Assembly (NCBI GenBank): GCA_902795715.1 | Contig: CADBME010000458.1 | Location: forward strand, 1-6,494 | DNA from: an uncultured Lachnospiraceae bacterium | Lineage (GTDB): Bacteria; Bacillota_A; Clostridia; Lachnospirales; Lachnospiraceae | Direction of reading: 5' to 3' | Length of the DNA: 6,494 bases | Shown here: positions 1-6,259 of the stretch, in pieces | How positions within the stretch are numbered: position 1 is the first letter of the stretch | Layout: the number at the start of each line of letters is the position of its first letter | Program-made: the position numbers and the translations under genes | The notes under the pieces: model-generated | The model's database searches: none | What the model was told of the DNA's origin: nothing | What the model saw: only the letters and a program-made list of their open reading frames with translations

Positions 1-845
1 ATTCCCAGCAGCTTTCCGGCGTTACCGCCCAGGACAGCTTCTTTTTCCTCATCCGACAGATCAAGGCCCCGGATCCTGTCTGCATAATCTTTCTGATCCG
101 CCCAGGGCGAGTCTGTCGCAAAGAGAATCTTATCAAAGCCATGCTTTCTTGCAATCCGGACAAAATCCTCATCGGAAAGATTCTGGGACCAGTGGGGATT
201 CTTTTCCCTTTCCGACCGGGCTTCTATGGGGCCTAAAGAAAAAGCGGTATCGAACCAGACCGGTGCACCCGTCAGGTATTTTTCAACCTGGTCCCAGCAT
301 CCCCAGTTGCCGAAATGAGCCAGGACAAAGCGCTCCGGATTAACCTCCCTGAGAACCTTCAGTATCTGGCTTACAGAAGAGTAGTTGTGGTCATAAATAC
401 CGATGTCCATGCCGGCATGAATGATGGTAATCATCCCTTCCCGGGAAGCTGCATCCAGGATCCTCATGATCCGGATATCATCAAGGTCAACCCCCTGGTA
501 GGCCGGATGCAGTTTGATTCCGCGGATGCCGGCATTTTTCAGGCGTTCTATTTCCGCCTGATAATGATCAAAATCAGGGTGAAGACCGCCGAATGGGATG
601 ATTCCCATAGCAAACAGGTCTTCCTTTTCGTTGATAAAAGATGAATTGATTTTTTCAACCTGCCGGATATCCGTCATGACAGGAAGATTAACAGAGTAAT
701 CAATTCCGGCTTCCCCCATGGATCGGACAAGCCCCTTCATGGAACCGTCTGTATATGGATGGATCAGGGCCTTGCCTGAGAGATGATCAACAACTTTGGC
801 ACTGATTTTTGCGGGGAAGGTATGGGTGTGAAAGTCTATTATCAT
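1..845 (-). CDS. Amidohydrolase, ACMSD/Amidohydro_2 family (C-terminus cut by window edge)
   Basis: A TIM-barrel metal-dependent hydrolase or decarboxylase, presumably cytosolic because no signal peptide is seen. I translated it by hand: 281 codons are open from the ATG at 843-845 to the left edge. The N-terminus MIIDFHTHTFP carries the HxH metal pair (H6, H8). KLHP follows at 111-114, IIHAG has H143, VLAHFGN has H177, and LFATDSPW has D245. By analogy with ACMSD-type enzymes, H6, H8, H143 and D245 would bind one metal and H177 would be catalytic. The visible end, GGNAGKLLG, is the usual C-terminal motif of the family, so only a few residues should be missing. The start is favoured because TGAGGT lies 9 nt upstream; an ATG at 850-852 is out of frame. 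It lies 49 bp downstream of the aminotransferase on the same strand, so the two are probably co-transcribed. The family includes hydrolases, lactonases and non-oxidative decarboxylases; the substrate is unknown. Confidence 0.9.
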   Translation of the reverse strand, partial: MIIDFHTHTFPAKISAKVVDHLSGKALIHPYTDGSMKGLVRSMGEAGIDYSVNLPVMTDIRQVEKINSSFINEKEDLFAMGIIPFGGLHPDFDHYQAEIERLKNAGIRGIKLHPAYQGVDLDDIRIMRILDAASREGMITIIHAGMDIGIYDHNYSSVSQILKVLREVNPERFVLAHFGNWGCWDQVEKYLTGAPVWFDTAFSLGPIEARSEREKNPHWSQNLSDEDFVRIARKHGFDKILFATDSPWADQKDYADRIRGLDLSDEEKEAVLGGNAGKLLG

Positions 846-854
846 AATACATTT

Positions 855-860
855 ACCTCA
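855..860 (-). promoter_or_regulatory. Ribosome binding site of the amidohydrolase
   Basis: TGAGGT on the minus strand ends 9 nt before the ATG at 843-845 and supports that start. Better Shine-Dalgarno matches (AGGAGG) lie further upstream inside the 13 bp tandem repeat, the nearest about 18 nt from the ATG, which is too far for normal spacing. Confidence 0.55.
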
Positions 861-862
861 GC

Positions 863-901
863 GTCCTCCTATCAGGTCCTCCTGCCAGGTCCCCCTATCG
901 G
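863..901 (-). repeat. Three tandem copies of a 13 bp repeat with Shine-Dalgarno-like cores
   Basis: Read on the plus strand, the units are GTCCTCCTATCAG (863-875), GTCCTCCTGCCAG (876-888) and GTCCCCCTATCGG (889-901). Copies 1 and 2 differ at two positions and copy 3 differs from copy 1 at two. On the transcribed minus strand the first two copies each carry AGGAGGAC and the third carries GGGGGAC. The outer copy covers the aminotransferase stop codon (895-897); the other two fill the intergenic gap. The unit length is not a multiple of three, so slippage here would shift the aminotransferase C-terminus or change the gap before the amidohydrolase. Confidence 0.8.
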
Positions 902-2088
902 TAGGATTTTGCCAGTTTATCAAAGTATTCCAGAGACCGTTCTACCCGTTCCGTGGGTACACAGTAGGAGATCCTTGTGTGACCGGGGCAGCCGAATCCT
1001 GTACCGGGAACGATCAGGAGGTTGTAGTCATTCTTGGCACGTTCGCAGAAGGCCAGGTCATCCTCGATGATGGTCCTGGGGAAAATATAGAAGGTTCCGC
1101 CGGGTTCTGCCACAGAGTAGCCCATGGACCGCAGGCCTTCTGTCAGGATGTTTTTGTTGGTCTGATAGATGGAAATGTCTGAGGTTTCCATTGCGCATTG
1201 GGCGCAGACTCTCTGAAAGAGTCCCGGTGCGCATACGTAACCGAGAGACCTTCCGGCGCCGGCAACGGCTGCGTAGACCAGCTCATGTTCTTCTACTTCA
1301 TCCGGTACCAGGACATAGCCCATGCGTTCTCCGGGAAGGGAGAGGGATTTGGACCAGGAGTAGCAAACCAGTGTGTTCTTATAGTATTTGGTCAGATAGG
1401 GAACGTCCACCCCGTCAAATGCGATTTCCCGATAGGGTTCGTCGGAGAGCAGATAGATGGGATGGTGGTATTCTTTTGATTTGGCTTCCAGGATCTGAGC
1501 CAGTTTCTTTATGGTGTCCTCGGAGTAGACGCATCCGGAGGGATTGTTAGGGGAGTTGATAATAACGCCCTTGGTCTTTTCACTGATGGCTTCTTCAAAG
1601 GATTTGAAATCGATCTGGAAGGCTTCCGTATCCGCAGGAATCAGCTTCATGTGACAGCCGGCTCCTTCGATGAAGACCTTGTATTCAGGAAAATAAGGGG
1701 CAAATACGATATATTCGTCTCCGGGATTCCCCAGGCCGTAAAGACAGCAGCAGAGGGCGGCCGCTGCGCCGACTGTCATATAGAGGTTGTCCGGACCGAA
1801 AGAAGTGCCGAAACGTGTATTCAGTGAATCGGCGATCATTTTACGTGCGCCGGCATCTCCCTGGGCGCTGGTGTAACCGTGAAGGAGAATAGGATCCATT
1901 TCCTGGATCAGTTTGCAGGCGGTCTGGTTTACAATGGCCGGCGAGGGAACACTGGGGTTGCCTATGGAAAAGTCAAAGACATTCTCCGGGCCAACCTGGG
2001 CAGCCCGCATTTTACCAAATTCAAATAATTCTCTTATCACGGAACGTTGTGTTCCGAGTCCTACCATTCTTTCGTTCAAATTCAACAT
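895..2088 (-). CDS. PLP-dependent class I/II aminotransferase
   Basis: A cytosolic fold-type I aminotransferase of 397 residues, a normal full length for the aspartate aminotransferase superfamily. Visible landmarks in order: FSIGNPSVPSP (40-50) near the N-terminus, VGAAAAL (106-112) for the cofactor phosphate, NSPNNPSG (178-185) with the substrate-contacting Asn, LSDEPY (214-219) with D216 for the pyridine nitrogen and Y219, SWSKSLSLPGERMGY (244-258) with Schiff-base K247 and phosphate-binding R255, and TRISYC with R372 for the substrate carboxylate. All catalytic residues are present. It resembles the clostridial enzymes labelled aspartate or alanine aminotransferase, but specificity cannot be assigned. 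CGGAGAG lies 5 nt before the ATG. It is the first gene of a minus-strand unit with the amidohydrolase and diverges from the acyl-CoA ligase. Thirteen cysteines, including CCC at 113-115, suit an anaerobe. Confidence 0.95.
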   Translation of the reverse strand: MLNLNERMVGLGTQRSVIRELFEFGKMRAAQVGPENVFDFSIGNPSVPSPAIVNQTACKLIQEMDPILLHGYTSAQGDAGARKMIADSLNTRFGTSFGPDNLYMTVGAAAALCCCLYGLGNPGDEYIVFAPYFPEYKVFIEGAGCHMKLIPADTEAFQIDFKSFEEAISEKTKGVIINSPNNPSGCVYSEDTIKKLAQILEAKSKEYHHPIYLLSDEPYREIAFDGVDVPYLTKYYKNTLVCYSWSKSLSLPGERMGYVLVPDEVEEHELVYAAVAGAGRSLGYVCAPGLFQRVCAQCAMETSDISIYQTNKNILTEGLRSMGYSVAEPGGTFYIFPRTIIEDDLAFCERAKNDYNLLIVPGTGFGCPGHTRISYCVPTERVERSLEYFDKLAKSYR

Positions 2089-2150
2089 ATGATCTCTCCG
2101 TTCTGCTTTTAATACTCTGTGGAGGCAAAGGATAATTCACCTCTATCAGC

Positions 2151-2192
2151 AAAAAAATAATTTTGCAGGAATAAGAGATAAACCTGCAAAAT
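2151..2192 (-). terminator. Candidate attenuator hairpin in the aminotransferase leader
   Basis: Perfect 10 bp inverted arms, ATTTTGCAGG (2160-2169) and CCTGCAAAAT (2183-2192), enclose a 13 nt loop. On the minus strand the stem is followed directly by TATTTTTTT (2159-2151), the layout of an intrinsic terminator. It sits downstream of the proposed start of transcription (near 2211) and upstream of the aminotransferase ATG, so it could stop early transcripts. The stem is AT-rich with only four G-C pairs, so it may be weak. The inverted repeat could instead be a protein-binding operator. Confidence 0.45.
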
Positions 2193-2217
2193 GATGATGT
2201 AAAAACAATTATTCCTA

Positions 2218-2246
2218 ATGATAAAGCATGTACAGCATTCTGTCAA
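2218..2246 (-). promoter_or_regulatory. Promoter of the aminotransferase-amidohydrolase unit
   Basis: On the minus strand a perfect TTGACA (-35, 2241-2246) is followed by a 17 nt spacer and TATCAT (-10, 2218-2223), five of six matches to TATAAT. Transcription would start near 2211 and give a leader of about 120 nt. The -35 is the left arm of the 2241-2256 palindrome. Confidence 0.65.
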
Positions 2247-2256
2247 CGAGTTGACA
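2241..2256. promoter_or_regulatory. 16 bp palindrome joining two divergent -35 boxes (operator candidate)
   Basis: TGTCAAC-GA-GTTGACA has perfect 7 bp arms around a 2 bp centre. Each arm contains TTGACA facing outwards, so the two -35 boxes are only 4 bp apart. A dimeric regulator bound here would block both promoters, and two RNA polymerases could hardly occupy both at once. The symmetry itself is seen directly; its function is inferred. Confidence 0.6.
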
Positions 2257-2279
2257 ATGTGAAATATGTATGATAAATT
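2251..2279 (+). promoter_or_regulatory. Promoter of the acyl-CoA ligase
   Basis: A perfect TTGACA (2251-2256) is followed by a 17 nt spacer and TAAATT (2274-2279), four of six matches to the -10 consensus. Transcription would start near 2286, giving a purine-rich leader of about 130 nt. The weaker -10 suggests lower or activator-dependent output than the opposite promoter. Confidence 0.5.
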
Positions 2280-2418
2280 ATTTAAGGCACTTTAGCAGGA
2301 AAAAGATGAAAAGGAATAAAGATAGAAAGCAGTAAAGAATTAAACAGTCAAAGATATAATTGCTAATAAAGCCGCAGAAGAAAAGAATTAGATCACAATA
2401 AAAAAAGGAGAAAGAATT

Positions 2419-4053
2419 ATGCCTGTTACGGATTTACTGGAAAGAAATCATAAACTGTACGGAGAAGAGGTGGCTCTTGTCGAACTGAATCCCTCCATGA
2501 AGGAGACCAGAAAAACCACATGGAAGGAGTACGATCTGGTACAGCAGACCGATAAGAATCCTTATCGCCGGGAGATTACCTGGGAGGTATTTGATGAGAA
2601 GGCCAACCGTGTGGCCAACATGCTTCTGAGCCGGGGAATCAAAAAGGGTGACCGCGTAGCCATCCTCATGTTCAACTGCCTGGAGTGGCTTCCCATCTAT
2701 TTCGGTATTCTGAAAACAGGGGCGATCGCTGTTCCTTTTAACTTCCGTTTTGACGCCAGGGAGATCAAGTATTGTGCGGACCTGGCCGAGGTCCACATTA
2801 TTTTCTTCGGTCCCCAGTTTATCGGCCGTATCGAGTCCATCGAGGAAGTGATCAGCAAGGGACGGCTTTTGATCTATGTGGGAGACGGATGCCCCACTTT
2901 TGCCGAGTCTTACAGAGAACTGGTTGCCGATTGCTCCAGTCAGGCTCCCCTGATCCGTCTGGAGGACAGCGACGACGCGGCTATTTATTTTTCATCCGGA
3001 ACAACCGGCTTTCCCAAAGCCATTTTACATAATCACGAGAGCCTTCTGCAGGCTGCCCAGATGGAACAGAAGCACCATCTGACCAACCGCCAGGATACAT
3101 TCCTCTGCATACCGCCACTTTACCATACCGGTGCCAAATTCCACTGGATGGGCAGTCTTTGCGCGGGAAGCAAGGCGGTCCTTCTTCAGGGAGCGACACC
3201 GGAAAGCATCCTTGACGCTGTTTCCATGGAGCATTGCACCATCGTCTGGCTCCTGGTGCCCTGGGCTCAGGATATCCTGGGATGTCTGGACCGTGGCGAA
3301 CTTAAGCTGGAGGACTATGAGCTGGATCAGTGGAGACTCATGCATATCGGAGCTCAGCCGGTACCGCCGTCACTGATTCGCCATTGGAAAGAGTATTTCC
3401 CCCACCATCTCTATGACACCAACTATGGCCTTTCCGAATCCACCGGCCCGGGCTGTGTGCATCTGGGAGTGGAGAATATTCACAAGGTCGGCGCTATCGG
3501 TGTTCCCGGTTACCGCTGGTCCTGCAAGATTGTAGATGAAAATGGACAGGAAGTCACACAGGGTGATGTGGGCGAGCTTTGTGTCAAGGGTCCAGGCCTG
3601 ATGACCTGCTATTATAATGATCCCGTGGCCACCGCAGAAACATTAAAAGACGGCTGGCTTTATACAGGGGATATGGCCATGCAGGATGAAGACGGTTTTA
3701 TCTTCCTGGTTGACAGAAAGAAAGATGTCATCGTAAGCGGCGGTGAGAATATTTATCCGGTCCAGATTGAGGATTTCCTCAGAGGATTCCATAAGATTAA
3801 AGACGTGGCCGTTATCGGCCTTCCGGATCCCCGCCTTGGTGAGATTACCGGTGCCATCATTGAGATTAAAGAGGGGATGACCAGCACGGAAGAAGAGATC
3901 AATGACTTCTGCCACGAACTTCCCCGCTACAAACGTCCAAAGAAAATTATTTTCAGTGATGTTCCCAGAAATGCAACCGGCAAGATTGAGAAACCCAAGC
4001 TTCGCAAGATGTACGGGGCAGAACAGCTGGTTGCCCAGCAGAACAGAGCTTAA
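2419..4053 (+). CDS. Acyl-CoA ligase, class I adenylate-forming (AMP-binding) family
   Basis: A cytosolic enzyme of 544 residues, full length for the family, that should activate a carboxylic acid with ATP to an acyl-AMP and then a CoA thioester. All core motifs are visible: YFSSGTTGFPK (190-200, phosphate loop), PLYHTGA (233-239), YGLSEST (336-342), YTGD (415-418, ribose-binding Asp), the hinge at DRKKD (432-436) followed by GGENIYP, and PRNATGKIEK with the catalytic Lys near 522. The N-terminal region is odd: TTWKEYD (33-39) and ITWEVFDEKAN (53-63) look like two versions of the usual single ITW/Y..FDE element. AAGGAG ends 8 nt before the ATG. It is divergent from the aminotransferase and its stop overlaps the convergent ClC stop. 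It is the sort of protein often labelled long-chain fatty acid CoA ligase, but the substrate could equally be an aromatic or small branched acid. Confidence 0.93.
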   Translation: MPVTDLLERNHKLYGEEVALVELNPSMKETRKTTWKEYDLVQQTDKNPYRREITWEVFDEKANRVANMLLSRGIKKGDRVAILMFNCLEWLPIYFGILKTGAIAVPFNFRFDAREIKYCADLAEVHIIFFGPQFIGRIESIEEVISKGRLLIYVGDGCPTFAESYRELVADCSSQAPLIRLEDSDDAAIYFSSGTTGFPKAILHNHESLLQAAQMEQKHHLTNRQDTFLCIPPLYHTGAKFHWMGSLCAGSKAVLLQGATPESILDAVSMEHCTIVWLLVPWAQDILGCLDRGELKLEDYELDQWRLMHIGAQPVPPSLIRHWKEYFPHHLYDTNYGLSESTGPGCVHLGVENIHKVGAIGVPGYRWSCKIVDENGQEVTQGDVGELCVKGPGLMTCYYNDPVATAETLKDGWLYTGDMAMQDEDGFIFLVDRKKDVIVSGGENIYPVQIEDFLRGFHKIKDVAVIGLPDPRLGEITGAIIEIKEGMTSTEEEINDFCHELPRYKRPKKIIFSDVPRNATGKIEKPKLRKMYGAEQLVAQQNRA

Positions 4054-5339
4054 AGATCAGCTTTCTTTTTGATGGAGGCTGACAGTTCGGCAATTTTCCC
4101 TCCGATCGCAGCACACAGAAAGATCCAGAAGAGGAGTCTGGCCGGAAAGCATAAGAGCATAAGGACTGATACAGCCAGAGGCTTTTTAAGCTGGGCTCCA
4201 AGGGTTACGGATGTGACGGCACCGGCTGCGAAAACAAGATGATCTGCCGGATTGGCAAAGGCGAACATGGACAGGCCCATGCCCAGGCATACACAGGCAA
4301 AGATCAGCGGGAAAAAATGACCGCCCTTCATACCGAATCGGATGCAGAAGGCTGTCATGATCAGTTTTACAAAACAAATGCCGATCAGGAAAAGAGGAGC
4401 ATAGCTGCCGTAACCGGTCATCAATTCGGCCATTTCTTCCTCACCGGAGAAAAGGACCATGGGAAGGACCAGACTCATGCAGCCTATGACCAGACCGCAC
4501 AGGGTTTCTTTCATAATGACCGGAAGACAGGAAGCTATTTTCCCGGCAATCTTTTCTGCGTATTCAAAAAAGAGAAATGCAAGATATCCCGCCGGAATAT
4601 ACAAAAGCAGCATGACATAATCCACAGTCCGGATCGAGACTTCAGAAAAGCTGGGAAATCCGGTCATAGCCTTGCCAAAGAGTTTATTTAAGAGGAAAAT
4701 GACAAGGAAGTTTGCTGCTGCAGCACTGGCATAGTATAAAAATTTAGAGGATCTGGACAGGTATGGAATGTCGGAAACGGTTTTTCCATACCTGTTTTTC
4801 TTGTCAATAATATCCGTCTGCAGATTCTCTTCCTCTACGCTTATGATACCAAAGAGAGGGGAATGGAAAAGATGACCCAGGGTCACGGCCTCCCCGATTT
4901 CAGAATAGAGGGCGGTGTGTTCTCTGGCATAAGTGACATTATCACCTATCCAGTAACAAAGAGCTGCGACAATTCCTGTGAGTCCCGCTTCCGGGCCGAC
5001 ACTGGCTCCGAATACCAGGGGCAAAAAAGCACAGACCAGCATGGAGAACATGGGGTGATAATCATAGTGCTTATTCTTTTTTATTTTGCCCATGACCACC
5101 GGGAGCTCTTCCGGGTAATCACCAAAGTATTTATGGAAAATGCCGCAGATCAGCCCTCCCATCATGCACAGGGGGATGACTATCAGTTTTATGCCGGTTT
5201 TATCAGAGATGGTATTCCATACCAGTCCTGTAAAGAGGGAAACGGCTTTCAAAAAACACCAGATGACAATTCCGGTAAATCCGCCAAGAAGAAGAGTGAG
5301 AAGGATCATTTTTAATTGATTGGATATCTTTTCTGTCAT
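4050..5339 (-). CDS. ClC-family chloride channel/transporter, YfeO-like divergent branch
   Basis: An integral membrane protein of 429 residues, about the size of bacterial ClC cores, with hydrophobic helices throughout (for example 11-30, 52-67, 97-110, 117-132, 208-220, 240-258, 278-297, 314-333, 342-360 and 390-412). The segment GASVGPEAGL (111-120) corresponds to the canonical GREGP gating loop, with the gating Glu kept as E117 but flanking residues changed. GMKGGHFFP (336-344) corresponds to the GxFxP anion-site loop. I see neither a canonical GSGIP motif nor the C-terminal coordinating Tyr, as in YfeO-type proteins, so chloride selectivity is not assured; no CBS domain is present. AAGGA lies 7 nt before the ATG. 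A terminator precedes it and no clear promoter was found in the 159 bp upstream gap. Its stop overlaps that of the acyl-CoA ligase. Confidence 0.88.
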   Translation of the reverse strand: MTEKISNQLKMILLTLLLGGFTGIVIWCFLKAVSLFTGLVWNTISDKTGIKLIVIPLCMMGGLICGIFHKYFGDYPEELPVVMGKIKKNKHYDYHPMFSMLVCAFLPLVFGASVGPEAGLTGIVAALCYWIGDNVTYAREHTALYSEIGEAVTLGHLFHSPLFGIISVEEENLQTDIIDKKNRYGKTVSDIPYLSRSSKFLYYASAAAANFLVIFLLNKLFGKAMTGFPSFSEVSIRTVDYVMLLLYIPAGYLAFLFFEYAEKIAGKIASCLPVIMKETLCGLVIGCMSLVLPMVLFSGEEEMAELMTGYGSYAPLFLIGICFVKLIMTAFCIRFGMKGGHFFPLIFACVCLGMGLSMFAFANPADHLVFAAGAVTSVTLGAQLKKPLAVSVLMLLCFPARLLFWIFLCAAIGGKIAELSASIKKKADL

Positions 5340-5434
5340 ATATTTTTCCTTTCCCTGAGAGCAAGGTAAAATCCGGATTGACCTTCTTTCTGATCCTGAT
5401 ATCTTTTGACTTTTACATCATCTGTATCAGACAA

Positions 5435-5489
5435 GAAAAATCCCCTGCGGCCCTGATTTCAGAGAGAAAAGAGCCGCAAAGGATTTTTC
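5435..5489 (-). terminator. Intrinsic terminator after the HdeD-like gene
   Basis: The arms 5435-5451 and 5473-5489 pair as 8 outer pairs (GAAAAATCC with GGATTTTTC, counting the G-C closing pair), two mismatches, then TGCGGC with GCCGCA. On the minus strand the descending arm ends in GGGGATTTTTC. The hairpin begins 10 nt after the stop at 5499. The arm composition would also allow termination on the plus strand. Confidence 0.7.
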
Positions 5490-5498
5490 AAATGAAGG

Positions 5499-6038
5499 TT
5501 AGTATTTCGGAGTTAATTCGTCTATGCCTTTTTTCATCGCTTCTGCAGCCATTGCAAGGACAATCATATTGATACCGGATTCTATAAAGTAGATAGCGAT
5601 CAGGTAGCCGGTTGCCATGGCCGCAAACTGAGTATGAATCAGAGAATAAATACCGAGACCAATACTGATGATACCGAAAATAGCCTGCAGAAGCCAGAAC
5701 CTTTTGATTTTTCTCAGTTCAATAGCAAGTCTGAATGTCAAAACTCCCTGAATGATGAACCAGAAGGCTACTAATACAAGCAGAATCAAGTCAAAGATCA
5801 GAGTCGTTCCGGGTTTTACAAAAGAGACCACACCGACGGCTACAGCAAGTATGCTGATGATGATTTCAGATATTGTAGATTTTTTCTGTAAGGCTTTGGC
5901 GATTCCGGCAATGCCGTAAATTAGGAAAAGCAAACCAATATAGATTCCGACTGCCATAAAAGTTTCAACAGGAGTAAAGAGACAGGCCACGCCGGCAAGA
6001 ACCAGAAGAATTCCGGCAATAAAAGTAAAAGCTACCAT
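5499..6038 (-). CDS. HdeD/DUF308-like six-helix membrane protein
   Basis: A small, very hydrophobic inner-membrane protein of 179 residues with about six transmembrane segments (roughly 3-21, 26-48, 57-75, 80-104, 114-134 and 138-164). It has the internal repeat of the HdeD/DUF308 family: paired helices with a Gly/Ala-rich start and a Pro near the turn (FTP at 21-23, KPG at 75-77, and a third copy around GIISIGLGIYSL at 122-133). In enterobacteria HdeD is linked to acid resistance; in Firmicutes the role is unknown, so no function is assigned. AGGAGG (6050-6055) ends 11 nt before the ATG, a slightly long spacing; an ATG at 6046-6048 is out of frame and too close. It has its own promoter and terminator, so it is probably a single-gene unit. 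Confidence 0.85.
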   Translation of the reverse strand: MVAFTFIAGILLVLAGVACLFTPVETFMAVGIYIGLLFLIYGIAGIAKALQKKSTISEIIISILAVAVGVVSFVKPGTTLIFDLILLVLVAFWFIIQGVLTFRLAIELRKIKRFWLLQAIFGIISIGLGIYSLIHTQFAAMATGYLIAIYFIESGINMIVLAMAAEAMKKGIDELTPKY

Positions 6039-6092
6039 AAATAATCATCCCTCCTCTAATAACATTTACTTAGTATGGAAATCATTTTCCTC

Positions 6093-6121
6093 ATTATACT
6101 ACAGTTTTTAATGTTTTTCGA
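6093..6121 (-). promoter_or_regulatory. Promoter of the HdeD-like gene
   Basis: On the minus strand TCGAAA (-35, 6116-6121; four of six) is followed by a 17 nt spacer and a perfect TATAAT (-10, 6093-6098). Transcription would start near 6086, giving a leader of about 48 nt that contains the AGGAGG ribosome binding site. Confidence 0.65.
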
Positions 6122-6198
6122 CATAATAGTGAGTAATAATGTATGATTTCATGGCCAAATACTTATTTCAAAGATCATTTTCAAAGTCATTTTCATAG

Positions 6199-6237
6199 AA
6201 AAAAGGGCTGGAGCTTTTCCGATAAAGCCCAGCCCTT
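6199..6237 (-). terminator. Intrinsic terminator of the sodium:solute symporter gene
   Basis: Arms AAGGGCTGG-A-GCTTT (6203-6217) and AAAGCCCAGCCCTT (6224-6237) form a 14 bp stem with a single bulged A and a 6 nt loop. On the minus strand it is followed by a run of six T (6204-6199). It begins 22 nt after the stop at 6260 and is the strongest terminator in the window. Confidence 0.9.
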
Positions 6238-6259
6238 AAATGCAATTGATGTTAGATGA

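Larger units (their letters stand above)
2089..2418. other. Divergent intergenic control region
   Basis: This 330 bp AT-rich stretch separates the aminotransferase (leftward) from the acyl-CoA ligase (rightward). I see no supportable gene in it; the in-frame ATGs found close quickly. It holds the 16 bp palindrome with outward promoters, a hairpin with T-tract in the aminotransferase leader, and a purine-rich ligase leader of about 130 nt without evident structure. A 16-mer at 2161-2176 recurs at 2291-2306 with 14 of 16 identities. No T-box or recognisable riboswitch signature was found by eye. Confidence 0.8.

Noticed and set aside
315..644. Plus-strand reading frame of 109 codons opposite the amidohydrolase
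   Set aside because: The minus-strand frame carries the complete metal-site motifs of the amidohydrolase; the plus-strand product has no recognisable features.
1191..1550. Plus-strand reading frame of 119 codons inside the aminotransferase gene
   Set aside because: It lies antisense to a gene with all catalytic motifs, its translation is rich in Arg and Pro with no recognisable domain, and no ribosome binding site supports it.
2355..2360. Perfect TATAAT closer to the ligase start
   Set aside because: There is no acceptable -35 at 16-18 bp spacing (the sequence there is GTAAAG), no extended -10 TG, and such hexamers are expected by chance in AT-rich DNA.
4173..4187. AGCC-AGA-GGCT followed by TTTT as a terminator for the rightward ligase transcript
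   Set aside because: The stem is only 4 bp, and the sequence is explained by ClC codons (reading KKPLA on the other strand).
4239..5315. Two plus-strand reading frames of 150 codons each (4239-4691 and 4863-5315)
   Set aside because: Both are antisense to the ClC gene. Their products are rich in His, Lys, Asp and Gln, as expected from the complement of membrane-helix codons, and match no family I know.
5370..5379. 10 bp palindrome AATCCGGATT upstream of the ClC gene, as an operator
   Set aside because: It is short, it is not placed against a recognisable promoter, and a single 10 bp palindrome is not unusual in a window of this size.
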